Source of the DNA: Dastarcus helophoroides
Lineage: Eukaryota > Arthropoda > Insecta > Coleoptera > Bothrideridae
Direction: 5' to 3'
Assembly (NCBI GenBank): GCA_028583605.1
Contig: CM053331.1
Span: forward strand, 498,501-562,500
Length of the DNA: 64,000 nucleotides
Both the position numbers and the translations under genes were made by a program. The notes below the pieces were generated by a model. It was given only the letters and a program-made list of their open reading frames with translations, did not search any database and was not told where the DNA came from. Shown one piece after another: positions 50,938 through 62,674 of this stretch. Numbering within the stretch: position 1 is the stretch's first letter; each line of letters opens with the position of its first letter.

Positions 50938-51712
50938 AACAATATTTTGTAAAAACCGATAATTTAAAGAAAAGATCGACCTTTAAAAAAGCCCAAATTT
51001 TGATAAGAAATTTTGCAAAACAAATTTCAACTTTGAAACATGGAATTGGAACTTTGAAGAATTCCAACCTTTTAAAAAAAACCTAATTGATCAAATAGTT
51101 TCATTGTCAGTTTTTCGAAAAATATATTTTTTTAAAGTGCAAATTATCAGAAAAGTTGACATTTTGGAACAAGTTTTGTGGAATTTTGAAAAAAATGGAG
51201 CATTTTTTAAAACAGGCAAAATTTTAATTAAAAAAAATCGAAATTTTGATAAAACAAGTGGAAATGTTGATAAAATAATGGAAATGTTAATAAAATAATG
51301 GAAATGTTGATAAAATAATGGAAATGTTGATAAAATATTGGAAATTTGGATTTAAATTAAAATTTTGCGAACAATTCATTCAAAAAACACTCCATTTCCT
51401 AAAAAGTTTAAATAAAAAGAATTTTAAAAAGTCCTAATTTAAAAATAAGTGGAAAAAATATGAACTTTTACAGTGAACATTTTAAGAAAATGTGAAATTT
51501 TCAAGTCAAGATTTCCAAAAAAAGTTTAAATTTTCTAATGAAAGCTAATCTTTGAAAAGCTGAAATTTTCAAAAAACGTTACTTTTGGAAAAGTGGAAAC
51601 TTAAAAAGTAAGTATTTTGAAAATAAAAACCGAAATTTTAAGAAAAGATGGGATCTTAGAAAAAGCCCAAATGGTGATAAAATTAGAAATTTTCCAAATT
51701 TAAACTTATGGT
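50938..51712. repeat. Low-complexity A-rich tract
   Basis: Same composition as 49262-50703. A local exact repeat GGAAATGTTGATAAAATAAT lies near 51261-51345. Confidence 0.7.
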
Positions 51713-51862
51713 ATTAGAAATTGAAACACAAAAATTGTCCCGTGAAAGAAAAATTAAAAAAAAAAACAAAGGTTGCTCTCACGCGTTTCGACAGCCAAGC
51801 CATCATCTTCAGAGAGATACAGTATTTCAATTTTTGAAGATAACCAAGGACCATGAAAATTA
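51713..51862 (+). mobile_element. Hairpin element family 3, inverted arm joined to tail
   Basis: GAAACACAAAAATTGTCCCG, GTTGCTCTCACGCGTTTCG, ACAGCCAAGCCATCATC and TTCAGAGAGATACAG form the inverted arm. TATTTCAATTTTTGAAGATA and ACCAAGGACCATG are the direct end and tail. Confidence 0.8.
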
Positions 51863-52284
51863 TTGTAATAAAATTTTGAAAAAATTTAACCTTTCAAAAA
51901 ATAGTTTTTAAAAAAAGTGAAAATTAGAAAATAGAAAAAGTAGAAATTTTGATATAAATTACAATTTTGGATAGTTGAATTTTTGAAAAAATGGAAAATT
52001 TTTTTTGAAATAGAGAAATTTTTATTAAAAAAGCGAAATTTCTATTTAAAAAAGTTGAAATTTTGGTGGAAAAAAGTTGAAATTTTGGTGGAAAAAAGTT
52101 GAAATTTTGATTGAAAAAAAATCAAAATTTTGATCAAAAAATCGAAATTTTAATAAGGAAGTCGAAATTTTGAAATAAACAATTCAAATAATTGACATTT
52201 TCAAATTTTTAAATTTTGTTGTGTTTTTTATCGGTTAATAAAGTTTAATAGTTATGCTGGACATTTTCAAAAAAAAGTCAAAAT
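51863..52284. repeat. Low-complexity A-rich tract
   Basis: GAAATTTTGATTAAAAAA-like units; no gene. Confidence 0.7.
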
Positions 52285-52296
52285 AAAAAAATTGAA

Positions 52297-52532
52297 TGTT
52301 TTTTTTTTAATTTATTTAACATTTCTTGGGCCCAGTTTGGAAATATTTAAATTTTTATGGTTTGTTGACAATTTTCTAAACAATTTTTGAAATGCGACTA
52401 CGCATTTCAAAAATTGTTTAGAAAATTGTCAACAAATCATAAAAATTTAAATATTTCCAAATTGGGCCGAAGAAATGTTAAATAAATTGAAAAAAACATA
52501 ATATTTCCGGTCAATAAGGGTCTACCATGAAG
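52297..52532 (+). mobile_element. Hairpin element family 1, copy C
   Basis: The longest arms of the family, meeting at a central palindrome TTTTTGAAATGCG/CGCATTTCAAAAA around 52384-52413. The tail TAATATTTCCGGTCAATAAG to CTACCATGAAG is on the right only. A perfect 12-bp duplication AAAAAAATTGAA lies at 52285-52296 and 52533-52544. Confidence 0.93.
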
Positions 52533-52544
52533 AAAAAAATTGAA

Positions 52545-54420
52545 GTTTCGAAAGAAAAATCGAAATTTTTAAATCCAAAATTTCAAAAAAGCCGAAATTT
52601 TCGACAAATATAAGGTTGAAAAAAGTTGAAATTTTCAAACCAAAAGAGAAAAAAAGTTAAGATTTAAATAGAAACGAAATTTAAAAAGGCGAAATATTTC
52701 AAAAAATTCGAAATTTTTGAAAAACGTCGAAATTTACTTCAATTGCAAACAGTAAATAAATATGGATATTTTACGACTAGTCGAATTAGATAAAAATAAA
52801 AAAAGATGTTTTTATCACAAAGCTTTATGAAACCCACACAATGCAACCTTGAATTAAAAACCTTGCAGCAATCGCTTTTGCAACAGTGAAAATGTATATT
52901 CGTTAATATTTTGAAGTAAATAGACACCAAGGCCAAAGATACCATAACAAAGCCAATTAATGATTTATATAAAATCGTACTTCTGGTTGTAAAATCGTTT
53001 TTATTTAATTTTACAAAATGTTCCAACTGAAATTGTCCCCCTCATCTTTCATTTCCTTGAAAATATAACTCAAAGAAAAAATTAAGAGCGTTAGGAATAT
53101 TTAAACATATTTGAACAAATTATTGATGTGAAACTTGCGCGTTGAGCGATTTTGGACAAGAGGGGGAATTTGAAGTTTTAAGTGACCACTACGCGTCACC
53201 ATCACGCCTTACCAACATGCCCCAATGTTCAAAGTATATTGACTATTGTTAACGGTAGAGTATTTAATTATCAATAAATATTAGATTCGCTTTCGCACGA
53301 TAGAAGCATCCACCAACTACAAATATAAAAAGGGAGTCAGTTTAACAACTTTTAAAAAAAATATTTCCCATTTTGAGTGACTTGTTTACTAGTGTGGGTT
53401 CACTGCAACACTACATATTTTCTGATGTTTTCACTTCTTTCGGCACTCTTCATTTTTTCATTATTACGTGTTACGCTGTGGATTTTTTAGACTTTTATAA
53501 ATACTTAACTTATTCGTATAACAATTAATTTCCAACTAAGTAACTTAGGGTGCCTTTACCAGATTATATTCGTAATCGGCGTCTACTAGAATATTCGATA
53601 TCACACAATTATCTTATTAGTAATCAATGCAATGTTTATCTCCTCAGTAACCATTGATATTTGTATATTTACTAGATGCATCTTCGCCATTGATTACTTT
53701 TAATGAAACATATAATAAAGAAACGTCTAACAAAAATCTAATTGTCAAAATACTTTTAAATTCATATTTTGTTGCATTATTAACTCTTACTTCATTCTTG
53801 TCTAAACAAAGGTGCTTAGCATTTCAAATAAAAACTCGAAAGACAAGTTTCTTATTTTTTCCTACTTGGGGTAAGTTACGGATTGAAAATCAACAAATTT
53901 ACGCCTGCGTAATATTTAAACGCTCCCCAAGCGGTGTCCTCGCCACCAGGAAGCATCCTTTTGAGACTTTGGCGATTTAAGTTGTAAATTTATTCAAATA
54001 TGTGACGTCTTCGCCTTGGTCAAAAATAAAACTAATAATTAACGCAATTAACATCCACATTGCGCTTTTGTGTCGACAGAAAGTTATTTTAAAAGCTATA
54101 ACGTCGTACCAGAGGTGAACACGTTTCGCCTTTTGACAAAATAACGATGACCATTTACTTTTTACAACTACATACATACATACATACTACGCAGCTTTGC
54201 AACGAAATTAATAATCCTAATTTTACACAATAACGTTTAATGTTTTGTTTGTTTTTAAAGACGCGCACGTAATGCCTCCAATTCTGATGTCATCTTCCGT
54301 TTAAAGCGGCGCGACGTCCAAAATGTGTCAAATCGAGCAACGTGCAAACGACGACTTAAAAATTAAAATTTCCAACTTGAACGCTCTTTTGGAAATGTTA
54401 TGATTCAAATTCCGAATTAT
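52545..54420. other. Low-complexity edge, then unique AT-rich DNA
   Basis: Low complexity to about 52740. 52740-54420 is non-repetitive and holds frames of 66-108 codons (for example 53654-53980, plus strand) without recognised domains, Kozak or splice support. Confidence 0.35.
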
Positions 54421-55893
54421 TCTCTCTCTCTCTCTCTCTTTCACTCACTCATTCAGTCATTCATTTTTTCAGTCAGTTTTAGTCAGTCAGTCAGTCTTAG
54501 TTAGCCAGTCAGTCTTAGTCAGTTTGTCAATCTCAATCAGTCTTAATCAGTTAGTCAACCTTAGTCAGTCAGTCAGTCAGTCTTAGTCAGTCAGTCTTAG
54601 TAAGTCAGTCTTAGTCAATCAGTTTTAGTCAGTCAGTCTTAGTCAATTGGTTCTAGTCAGTCAGTCTTAGTTCTAGTCAGTCAGTCTTAGTTCTAGTCAG
54701 TCTTAGTCCTAGTCTATCAGTCTTAGTCCTAGTTTATCAGTCTTAGTCAGTCAGTCATTCAGTTAGTCACTCTTTGTCAGTCAGTCACTTCTAATAAGTC
54801 AGTCAGTCATTCTTAATAAGTCAGTCAGTCACTCTAAATAAGTCAGTCAGTCATTCTTAATAGGTCAGTCACTCACTCTTAATAAGTTAGTTAGTCACTC
54901 TTAGTAAGTCAGTTAGTTACTCTTAATAAGTCAGTCAGTCACTCTTAGTAAGTCGGTCAGTATTTTCAATAAGTCAAGTCAGTCACTCTTAATAAGTCAA
55001 GTCAGTCCACTCTTAATAAGTCAGTCAGTCATTCTTAATAAGTCAGTCACTCACTCTTAATAAGTCAGTCAGTCACTCTTAGTAAGTCAGTCAGTCACTT
55101 TTAATAAGTCAGTCAGTCACTTTTAGTAAGTCGATCAGTACTTTCAATAAGTCAAGTCAGTCATTCTAAATAAGTCAGTCACTCACTCTTAATAAGTCAC
55201 TCACTCACTCTTAATAAGTCAGTCAGTCACTCTTAGTAAGTCAGTCAGTCATTCTTAATAGGTCAGTCCGTCACTCTTAATAAGTCAGTCAGTCACTCTT
55301 AGTAAGTCAGTCAGTCACTTTTAATAAGTCAGTCAGTCACTCTCAGTAAGTCGGTCAGTACTTTCAATAAGTCAAGTCAGTCATTCTTTATAAGTCAGTC
55401 ACTCACTCTTAATAAGTCAGTCACTCACTCTTAATAAGTCAGTCAATCACTCTTAGTAAGTCAGTCAGTCACTCTTAATAGGTCAGTCAGTCACTCTTAA
55501 CAAGTCAGTCACTCTTAGTAAGTCAGTCACTCTTAATAAGTCGGTCAGTCACTCTTAATAGGTCAGTCAGTCACTCTTAATAAGTCAGTCAGTCACTCTT
55601 AGTAAGTCAATCACTCTTAATAAGTCGGTCAGTCACTCTTAATAAGTCAGTCAGTCACTCTTAATAAGTCAGTCAGTCACTCTTAATAAGTCAGTCAGTC
55701 ACTCTTAATAAGTCAGTCAGTTACTCTTAATGAGTCGGTCAGTCACTCTTAATAAGTCAGTCAGTCACTCTTAATAAGTCAGTCAGTCACTCTTAATAAG
55801 TCAGTCGGTCACTCTTAGTAAGTCAGTCAGTCATTCTTAATAAGTCAGTCAGTCACTCTTAATAAGTCAGTCAGTCACTCTTAGTAAGTCAGT
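54421..55893. repeat. 22-bp satellite derived from CAGT/CTTA words
   Basis: After a short (TC)n it becomes AGTCAGTC/TTAG words. It then settles on a unit AATAAGTCAGTCAGTCACTC plus TT (22 bp), repeated dozens of times with AGTAAG and GGTCAG variants. Confidence 0.95.
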
Positions 55894-56335
55894 AGTAAGT
55901 AAGTAAGTAAGTAAATAAGTAAGTAAGTAAATAAGTAAACAAGTAAATAAATAAGTAAATAAATAAGCAAATAAGTAAATAAATAAGTAAATAAGTAATT
56001 AAATAAGTAAATAAATAAGTAAATAAGTAAGTAAATAAGTAAGTAAATAAGTAAATAAATAAGTAAGTAAATAAGTAAGTAAATAAGTAAGTAAATAAGT
56101 AAGTGAATAAGTAAGTAAATAAGTAAGTAAATAAGTAAGTAAATAAGTAGGTAAATAAGTAAATAAGTAAGTAAGTAAGTAAATAAGTAAGTAAATAAGT
56201 AAGTAACTAAGTAGGTAAATAAGTAAGTAAATAGGTAAGTAAATAAGTAAATAAGTAAGTAAGTAAGTAAGTAAATAAGTAAATAAGTAAGTAAATAAGT
56301 AAGTAGGTAAGTAAGTAAGTAAATAAGTAAGTTAA

Positions 56336-56381
<46 letters not shown>

Positions 56382-56423
56382 GGTAAGTAAATAAGAAAGT
56401 AAATAAGTAAGTTAAAAAGTTAA

Positions 56424-56479
<56 letters not shown>

Positions 56480-56511
56480 TAAGTAAGTAAATAAGTAAGT
56501 TAATAAGTTAA

Positions 56512-56552
<41 letters not shown>
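55894..56552. repeat. (AAGT)n/(AAAT)n tetranucleotide array
   Basis: AAGTAAGTAAAT-type units grow directly out of the preceding 22-bp array and end in nearly perfect AAGT runs near 56336-56380 and 56420-56550. Confidence 0.97.
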
Positions 56553-57336
56553 CGAAACAGTCAAATTTACAAAAGAGAATAAAATTTCGAATAACTTCTC
56601 CCAAAACTAACTGAAAATGTGAAAAATTTTAAAAAAATCGAAATTTTTGTATCAAAATCTTCAAAAAAAAAGTCGAAACTTCAAGAAAGGCAATATTTTC
56701 AAAAGTGAAAGTTTTTAAAAAAAGCAAAATATTTTAATGAAACCTTTAAGAAAGTCAAGATTTTGAAAAAAGTCAATATTTTGTTAAATAACCGAAATTT
56801 TTAAAAGTCTAAATTAAAAGTAGAATTTAGAAAAACCTTCCAAAAAAAAATCTTATACAAAATAAAAAACGAAATTAAAACGCACAAAAAAAAGTCAAAA
56901 ACTTTATCAAGACTCCGAAAAAATTTAAAATTTTGATAAAAGGATAAAATTTTCGAGCGTCAAAATTTGTAAAAAAGTTGAGTTTCTCAGAAAAAGCCAA
57001 ATTTACTCTTTTTTTTTTTCGAGAAAAAGTATAATTTAACAAAAAAAAGTTGAAGTAAAAAAAGGAAATTTTGTAAAAACAGTCCTAATTGTCGAAAAGT
57101 TAAATTTTGCAAAGTCGAAATTTTGGAAGAGTAGAAATTCTCAAAAAAGTCAAAATTTCCAAAACGGTTAAATTTACAAAAGAGAGCCGAATTTGGCATA
57201 AAAATTTCCAAGACAAAGTGGAAATTTGAAAAATTTCAAAACATTGCCACAGAATTCTGAAAATGATTTTTGAAAGCTTCGAAAAATTTTCGGAATTTTA
57301 AAAAAATAGAGAAACTTTCAAAAAAAAAGTCGAAAT
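56553..57336. repeat. Low-complexity A-rich tract
   Basis: GTCGAAATTT and AAAATTTTGA words; no gene. Confidence 0.75.
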
Positions 57337-57695
57337 TGTAATCGACCCTTCAGCCGAAACAGTCAGAAGGATAGGATAACATCTGGGCGTCTTCGTGGCG
57401 GCATATTCGGTTATCGGTTACTGGAACAACCCATACGACACCTAATTTATGAGACTTATAATTGCGACAGGACGTTAAAAATTATGTTAAGAGTGTGGCC
57501 TGAGAGTGATAAGTTTTTTAGAGGACCCTAAAACGGGCGATGTGTTAAAAGAGGCATTCCAATAGGAACTTTGTTAGAATTTAGTTCATTTATGTTATTC
57601 GTCTATAAATTTATTCCTTTTTTTCGATTTAATTAATATACGTTTGATTTAGTATAATTCGAGTGATTTATTACTTTCGAGAACTAAATCCTACA
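57337..57695. mobile_element. Possible solo LTR
   Basis: A 359-bp non-repetitive block inside the low-complexity tract begins TGTAATCGACCC and ends AACTAAATCCTACA, i.e. TGTA...TACA termini. The end region GATTTATTACTTTCGAGAAC resembles gypsy-type LTR ends. The flanks AAAT and TAAT differ in one of four bases, so a target duplication is not proven, and strand is unknown. Confidence 0.4.
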
Positions 57696-57699
57696 TAAT

Positions 57700-58823
57700 G
57701 TTCAAATGGCCAAATTTTTAAAAAAGAGAATAATTTGAAAAAAAAAGTCTAGATTTTGAAATAAAATTTTAAGAAATGTCGAAATTTTCATAAACAATTA
57801 AAATTTTGAAAAAATTAGCATTTTCAAAAAATTCAAAATTCGAAAATATGGAACTAAAACGTCAACGATCAGAAATAGAATGAAGAAAACCTTTGAATGT
57901 TTTGGTTATTTTTAGTGATGCGTATGCAACTTTTTTAGTTTTGATGTCATCTTTGGCTAATTATTTAACAAACTTCATAAAATTAATGTGCTTTGCATTT
58001 ATTCAAATTATGTAATACTTTGTATACGAAATCGCACATTAATTTATTATTTTATTTATTATTAATACGGAAAAAACAAGATTGCATTTTTATGTCAATT
58101 TGAAGGTGAATAATTTTTTTTTCTAAACGTGTCACGTCAACTTAATTGACAAAATAAGAGGAGGGGGGAGCGTGTCTCGAGTTATTAACCGTTCATCATC
58201 GATTTTCTCGCCAGTTAAAATATTTATACAACTTACGCTTGGTTTATACAACGTAACGTTTATTTTGACAATCATATCAATTGGCGACTGACAATAAAAA
58301 TCGCATTTACATTTCGTCTGATGCACATTTCTTTGAAATATGAAAGTAAAAAATACATTCTAAATGTACGTAATTCGGTGGAACTCGTTTAAATTAAACA
58401 AACAATCGCCGATGGGCGAACGTGTAAACATAATTCATTATATTTCGTCTTGTCAAAGTCGTCCTTGTTATTTTCGAAACGTCTCGACTGTAAACATGCC
58501 ATCAATTTAAAATAAGACGCTAACGGGCGCCAAAGTGAAAGGTGAAAAAAAGCTTCTGCCGATAAATTACCGAGATTTACATACGTTCAATCAAAAAAAA
58601 AAAAAAAAACCGGTGGCGGTTTCCATCAGTTGAATAAATAATTTTTTTTAAATACGATTTTAACACAAATCACTTAAACCTGTAACGTTAGTTGACGAGG
58701 GACACCACTGACAATTATGCAATGTAATTCGTCGAATATTCGTCTGAATATTTTCAACGGGGCACATACAGTTAGCCCCTTTTTAATACCTTATCCTACA
58801 TGAACATGTTAAAAGGTTATATA
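57700..58823. other. Low-complexity edge, then unique AT-rich DNA
   Basis: Low complexity to about 57880, then unique sequence with no supported gene. Confidence 0.35.
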
Positions 58824-58943
58824 GAGGGGAACGTCCCCCGAATCATCGAGGGGACCGTCCCCCGAATCATCAAGGGGACCGTCCCCCGAATCATCAAGGG
58901 GACCGTCCCCCGAATCATCAAGGGGACCGTCCCCCGAATCATC
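58824..58943. repeat. 24-bp minisatellite, five units
   Basis: Exactly five 24-bp units (GAGGGGACCGTCCCCC plus GAATCATC), each with a perfect palindrome GGGGAC-C-GTCCCC. The frame across it gives GTVPRIIK repeats. Confidence 0.96.
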
Positions 58944-58972
58944 GAGGGGACAAGATTTGTATTTCAGTCGAG
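58944..58972 (+). mobile_element. Family 3 fragment next to the minisatellite
   Basis: GAGGGGACAAGATTTGTATT then TCAG matches the family-3 word CAGGGGACAAGTTCTGTATT. Confidence 0.55.
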
Positions 58973-60249
58973 TATCCAGTTAAAATTTAAATTATGTAGA
59001 TTTTTTGCATGGAAAAAAGTTCGAAAAAAATGGTGATGCCAATAATGATAGTTGGGATAATTTTCCCTCTCAAAGTCCTAATGAGTTTGAGTCAAATTTT
59101 TTTATAGACAACTTCGACGCTTCAATATCCTTGCAGTATACACAACATAATTTAATTATAATTATGCAATATTGGCGAATACTTGCCTAATAGTTTTTAA
59201 TTATGCAAAGTATCCATAATTCCCCAGCCACCGGGAAAACCCATTAATTCAATTTTGCAAACAAGTCGATGCAATTCGCGCACGTCGCACGCACAAAACC
59301 GAAAAAAAAACTCCACCGTTTGCGATACCTATCCGAGCGTGATCTCACTCCGAGCCAGTTGCCAAGCCACTGATCGAGTCCGAACGTTCAAACGCGAATT
59401 TTTCAAATTTAGAAACGTGCATTTCTCAAATCGCAGACGGAGGATCGTTCCTTAGAATGAATCACTGACTTCTTGCGTTTTCGTTTATACAAAGCAAACG
59501 AGTTGACACTTTAGCGAATTATCCCACGCGTCGCGTCGTCGCATTGGCGCGATAAGTGGTCCATTCTGAGAACATCGTTGACCCCTGATGAATAATCGCA
59601 AAGTTGCGTTTGTGATTGTATGGGTAATGGACGAAAACGCGTAAAAGTTACTCGTAACTTTTACAACAGAAATCAACTGTAAACGCGCGTTTCAATACGC
59701 GAGAGGCGAATGTTCGACCAGTTTCGCCGATATACAGATAGGTAATAGTACTTACGTTAGATGGCTTCACACATAACATAGCTCATACATAAAGAGTTTT
59801 ACATATAAAGGGGGCCTCATACCAAGTCCTTACCTGCAATAAAAATGAAAAGGAATTAATTAAACGTGAACTGTCATTGCACCGGCTGATTGCTTAATTC
59901 GAGATTCTGGTATCAAGCTTAGTATTCAATTTGAACGATTACGTCTAAGCTAGCAACATTTTTAAAATTTAGCGCGACTGCTGAACATCGTGCAACCGTC
60001 AAATTGACAGATTTTCAAGAAATTTTCACTTTTAGCATTTCAAATTATCATATAAACGTATTCCATCGACATGTCAATTAAATTAAGCAGTCGAAGGTGT
60101 AACCAATCGCCATAGACCGGTTTCGGTCTTCGTTAGCTTCATTAGTGTGTGCGATCGTTGAAAATACTTCCAATCGGCAACATAAATACTCAAAAGATCT
60201 AAATCTCATCGAGCGATTTGTAGATGACTGTTTCATTGTGGAATATTTA
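58973..60249. other. Unique sequence, GC-balanced at 59230-59710
   Basis: The GC-balanced patch may be promoter-like. A 66-codon plus-strand frame (59255-59455) and a 63-codon minus-strand frame lack recognised motifs. A striking minus-strand splice-like site is at 59833/59834 (see separate entry). Confidence 0.35.
59818..59862 (-). promoter_or_regulatory. Candidate recursive (zero-length exon) splice site
   Basis: On the minus strand a pyrimidine-rich stretch TTCCTTTTCATTTTTATTG leads to CAG|GTAAGGAC, an acceptor fused to a strong donor, with the junction between 59834 and 59833. Ratchet points of this form occur in long insect introns. It could also be the 3' end of a non-coding exon. Confidence 0.35.
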
Positions 60250-60826
60250 AATGACAAAAATACAACTGTTTAAATTCGAAATTTTGCCCGTGAAGAATTG
60301 TAAACTTTTTTCAGAACTCATAATTCTAATTTTGTTATTCCAGAGTTACAAAAGAGTATTTATTTTTTAATTAAATACGGAATTTGAGAATAAGGTGAAA
60401 CCTTAACATTTTTTAAAATTGGAAACTTTTTCGAAATCTACAGTTTCAAGTTTTCACTTGAAATTACTATTTTTTTCTGAATTGTAGGCATTACAATTGA
60501 AACTTCGTTATTTAAGTCGAAATTTCAGTAAACAACTTTAATATGTTAAGACCTAATCGACTATTCAACTTTAAGACCAAAATTTTGTGAAAGAAGTGAA
60601 AATTTCGAGTTTAAAATTACAAATTAAAATTTCAAAAAGATAGTCGAAATTTCTCAAAAAAATTCGGAATTTTGTTGAGAACCTTTTTAAATTTTTCAAA
60701 AAAGTAGAAACTATTCTTTAATTTCGACTTCAGAAACAAAATGTGGAGAATAAAGTCAAAATTTTCATACTAAAATCGAAATTCCAAGAAACAAGTTCAA
60801 AATGTTGAAATTATGAAGTCGAGAGT
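60250..60826. repeat. Low-complexity tract
   Basis: Degenerate AAATTTCGA words, both orientations. Confidence 0.65.
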
Positions 60827-60839
60827 TTGAGAGAAATTG

Positions 60840-61257
60840 AAATACAAAAATTGTCCCCTGAAACCAAGAAAGATTAAAGAAACACAACAAAGGTTGCTGG
60901 CTAACGCGTTTCCACAGCCAATCTATCATCTTCAGTATCTCTCTGAAAATGATAGCTTGGTTGTCGAAACGCGTTAGCCAGTAATCTTTGTCGTGTTTCT
61001 TTAATCTTTCTTGGTTTCAGTCAGTATCTCTCTGAAGATGATAGCTTGGCTGTCGAAACGCGTTAGCCAGTAATCTTTGTTGTGTTTCTTTAATCTTTCT
61101 TGGTTTCAGTCAGTATCTCTCTGAAGATGACAGCTTGGCTGCCGAAACGCGTTAGCCAGTAACCTTTGTTGTGTTTTTTATCTTTCTTGGTTTCAGGGGA
61201 CAAGTTCTGTATTTCAATTTTTGAAGATAACCAAGAACCAGTCTGTTCCATTAAAAA
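60840..61257 (+). mobile_element. Hairpin element family 3 with three tandem 89-bp units
   Basis: The inverted arm (AATACAAAAATTGTCCCCTG to ATCATCTTCAG) is followed by three direct units starting TATCTCTCTGAA at 60936, 61025 and 61114, spaced exactly 89 bp. The last runs on to GGGGACAAGTTCTGTATTTC and the tail GATAACCAAGAACCAGTCTG. The 13-bp flanks TTGAGAGAAATTG (60827-60839) and TTGAGAAAAATTG (61258-61270) differ at one base. Confidence 0.9.
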
Positions 61258-61270
61258 TTGAGAAAAATTG

Positions 61271-62016
61271 TAAACTTCGACTAAAATGTCAAAATTTTAT
61301 GTTATCTAAAGAGTCTGTTAAAATTTAGACTTTTAAAAACAAAATTTCGAGAAATGATTGAAAATGTTATACTTAAAAAAGGATATGTTTAATAAATTCT
61401 CAAAAAAAAAATCAGAAAGTTTAAATTGGAAATTTAAAATTATTTTCCTAAATCTTAGACTTTAAAATAGAATTTCTAGAAAAGAAGTCGAAATTACAAG
61501 ATTTCTGAAATTTGCGTTTTACAAATGTCAATTTTTATTCATTTTTATTTATTTATTTTCTTAAGTTCCAATTTAGAATTTATATTTTCTTAAACTCGAA
61601 TTTAGGTTCCGGAATTTGAGATTTTAGTCAAAATTCTGGAAAAAACTTTGAACAAAATTATGCCAGAAATTTAAAAATTTTTCACGGAAATTTGAAATTA
61701 AAAAAGACGTTGCATGAATTTTTTTCAAATAATTTTTTTTCCACTTTTATCTAAAATGTTAGTTTACTTTAAAATTTAAAAAAACAATTTTTTTTGTTAT
61801 TTTCATTTCTACTGGAAAGTAAAAGCTAAAAATTTAATTTTTCTTTCTAGAATTGCAATTCCAAATAAAAAAAACAATTTCAGATCTAAATTGGAAATTT
61901 TGAAAAAATAGTCCACATTTTCAAAAAATTCTAACTGTTCTCTTTAAATTATAATACAAAGAACGATTTTATATTTGAACTGAAATTTTTGAAAACAACA
62001 GATTTTTAAAAAATGA
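61271..62016. repeat. Low-complexity AT tract
   Basis: AT-rich degenerate words; no gene. Confidence 0.65.
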
Positions 62017-62024
62017 GATTTATG

Positions 62025-62666
62025 CAGAGACTAAATAGACTGAACGTTTCAATGTTGTCTCATGCGTACAGTTGAAGCTAAAATCCGGGGAAGTGGGGAG
62101 GTGCATTCCACTACTCTTTGATATGGTCGGATTAAGTTAAATTTATAAATACGAAACTTGCCGCGTAACGGTTCTAACGATTTAGATAAAACTTTAGAAT
62201 TAGGGGCTTTTGTACCAATAGGATAATTTTTATAAGTGCTTTTTGGTAAAAGTTCAGGAGAACTATTTTCAAAGACATCTTGGTTTAATAGTAAAATAAT
62301 TTTCTTTCAATACGCGACGCCTGTGTACAATATTGTTAAGCCGGTGCTGTAAACACGTCATGATTTCTGTGAAATGGCGACGCGCGCACGCCGATAATTG
62401 AATATTTATATATTTTATTTTTACCTACCCAAAGAATGAAACTCTTGATTTTCCTTCACTAATGTGTTCACTGAGGTTTCAACAATGATCCACAATACAC
62501 TTCCTCATATTTACAGCCCATTTTCTTTAAAAAAAAACCGATGTTATCTTCGCAAAGGTCTGTCAAATAATAAGAGGGCGTTGCGAGCTAGATGGAGCTA
62601 GGCTTTCGCCAGGCTTTCAACTGGCTTCACTGCTTACCGTGTTAGGTTCAGTCTATTTAGTCTCTG
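62025..62666. mobile_element. 642-bp non-autonomous hAT-like element
   Basis: Ends CAGAGACTAAATAGACTGAA (62025-62044) and TTCAGTCTATTTAGTCTCTG (62647-62666) are perfect complements, and the terminal repeat continues one further base (C/G). A perfect 8-bp duplication GATTTATG flanks it (62017-62024 and 62667-62674). The interior has no long frame, so it is a MITE-like hAT derivative. Confidence 0.93.
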
Positions 62667-62674
62667 GATTTATG

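Noticed and set aside
53654..53980. 108-codon plus-strand frame
   Set aside because: No domain, signal or splice support; AT-rich chance frame.
58824..58943. Regularly spaced short repeats resembling a CRISPR array
   Set aside because: The 24-bp units are directly adjacent without unique spacers, in a eukaryotic context.
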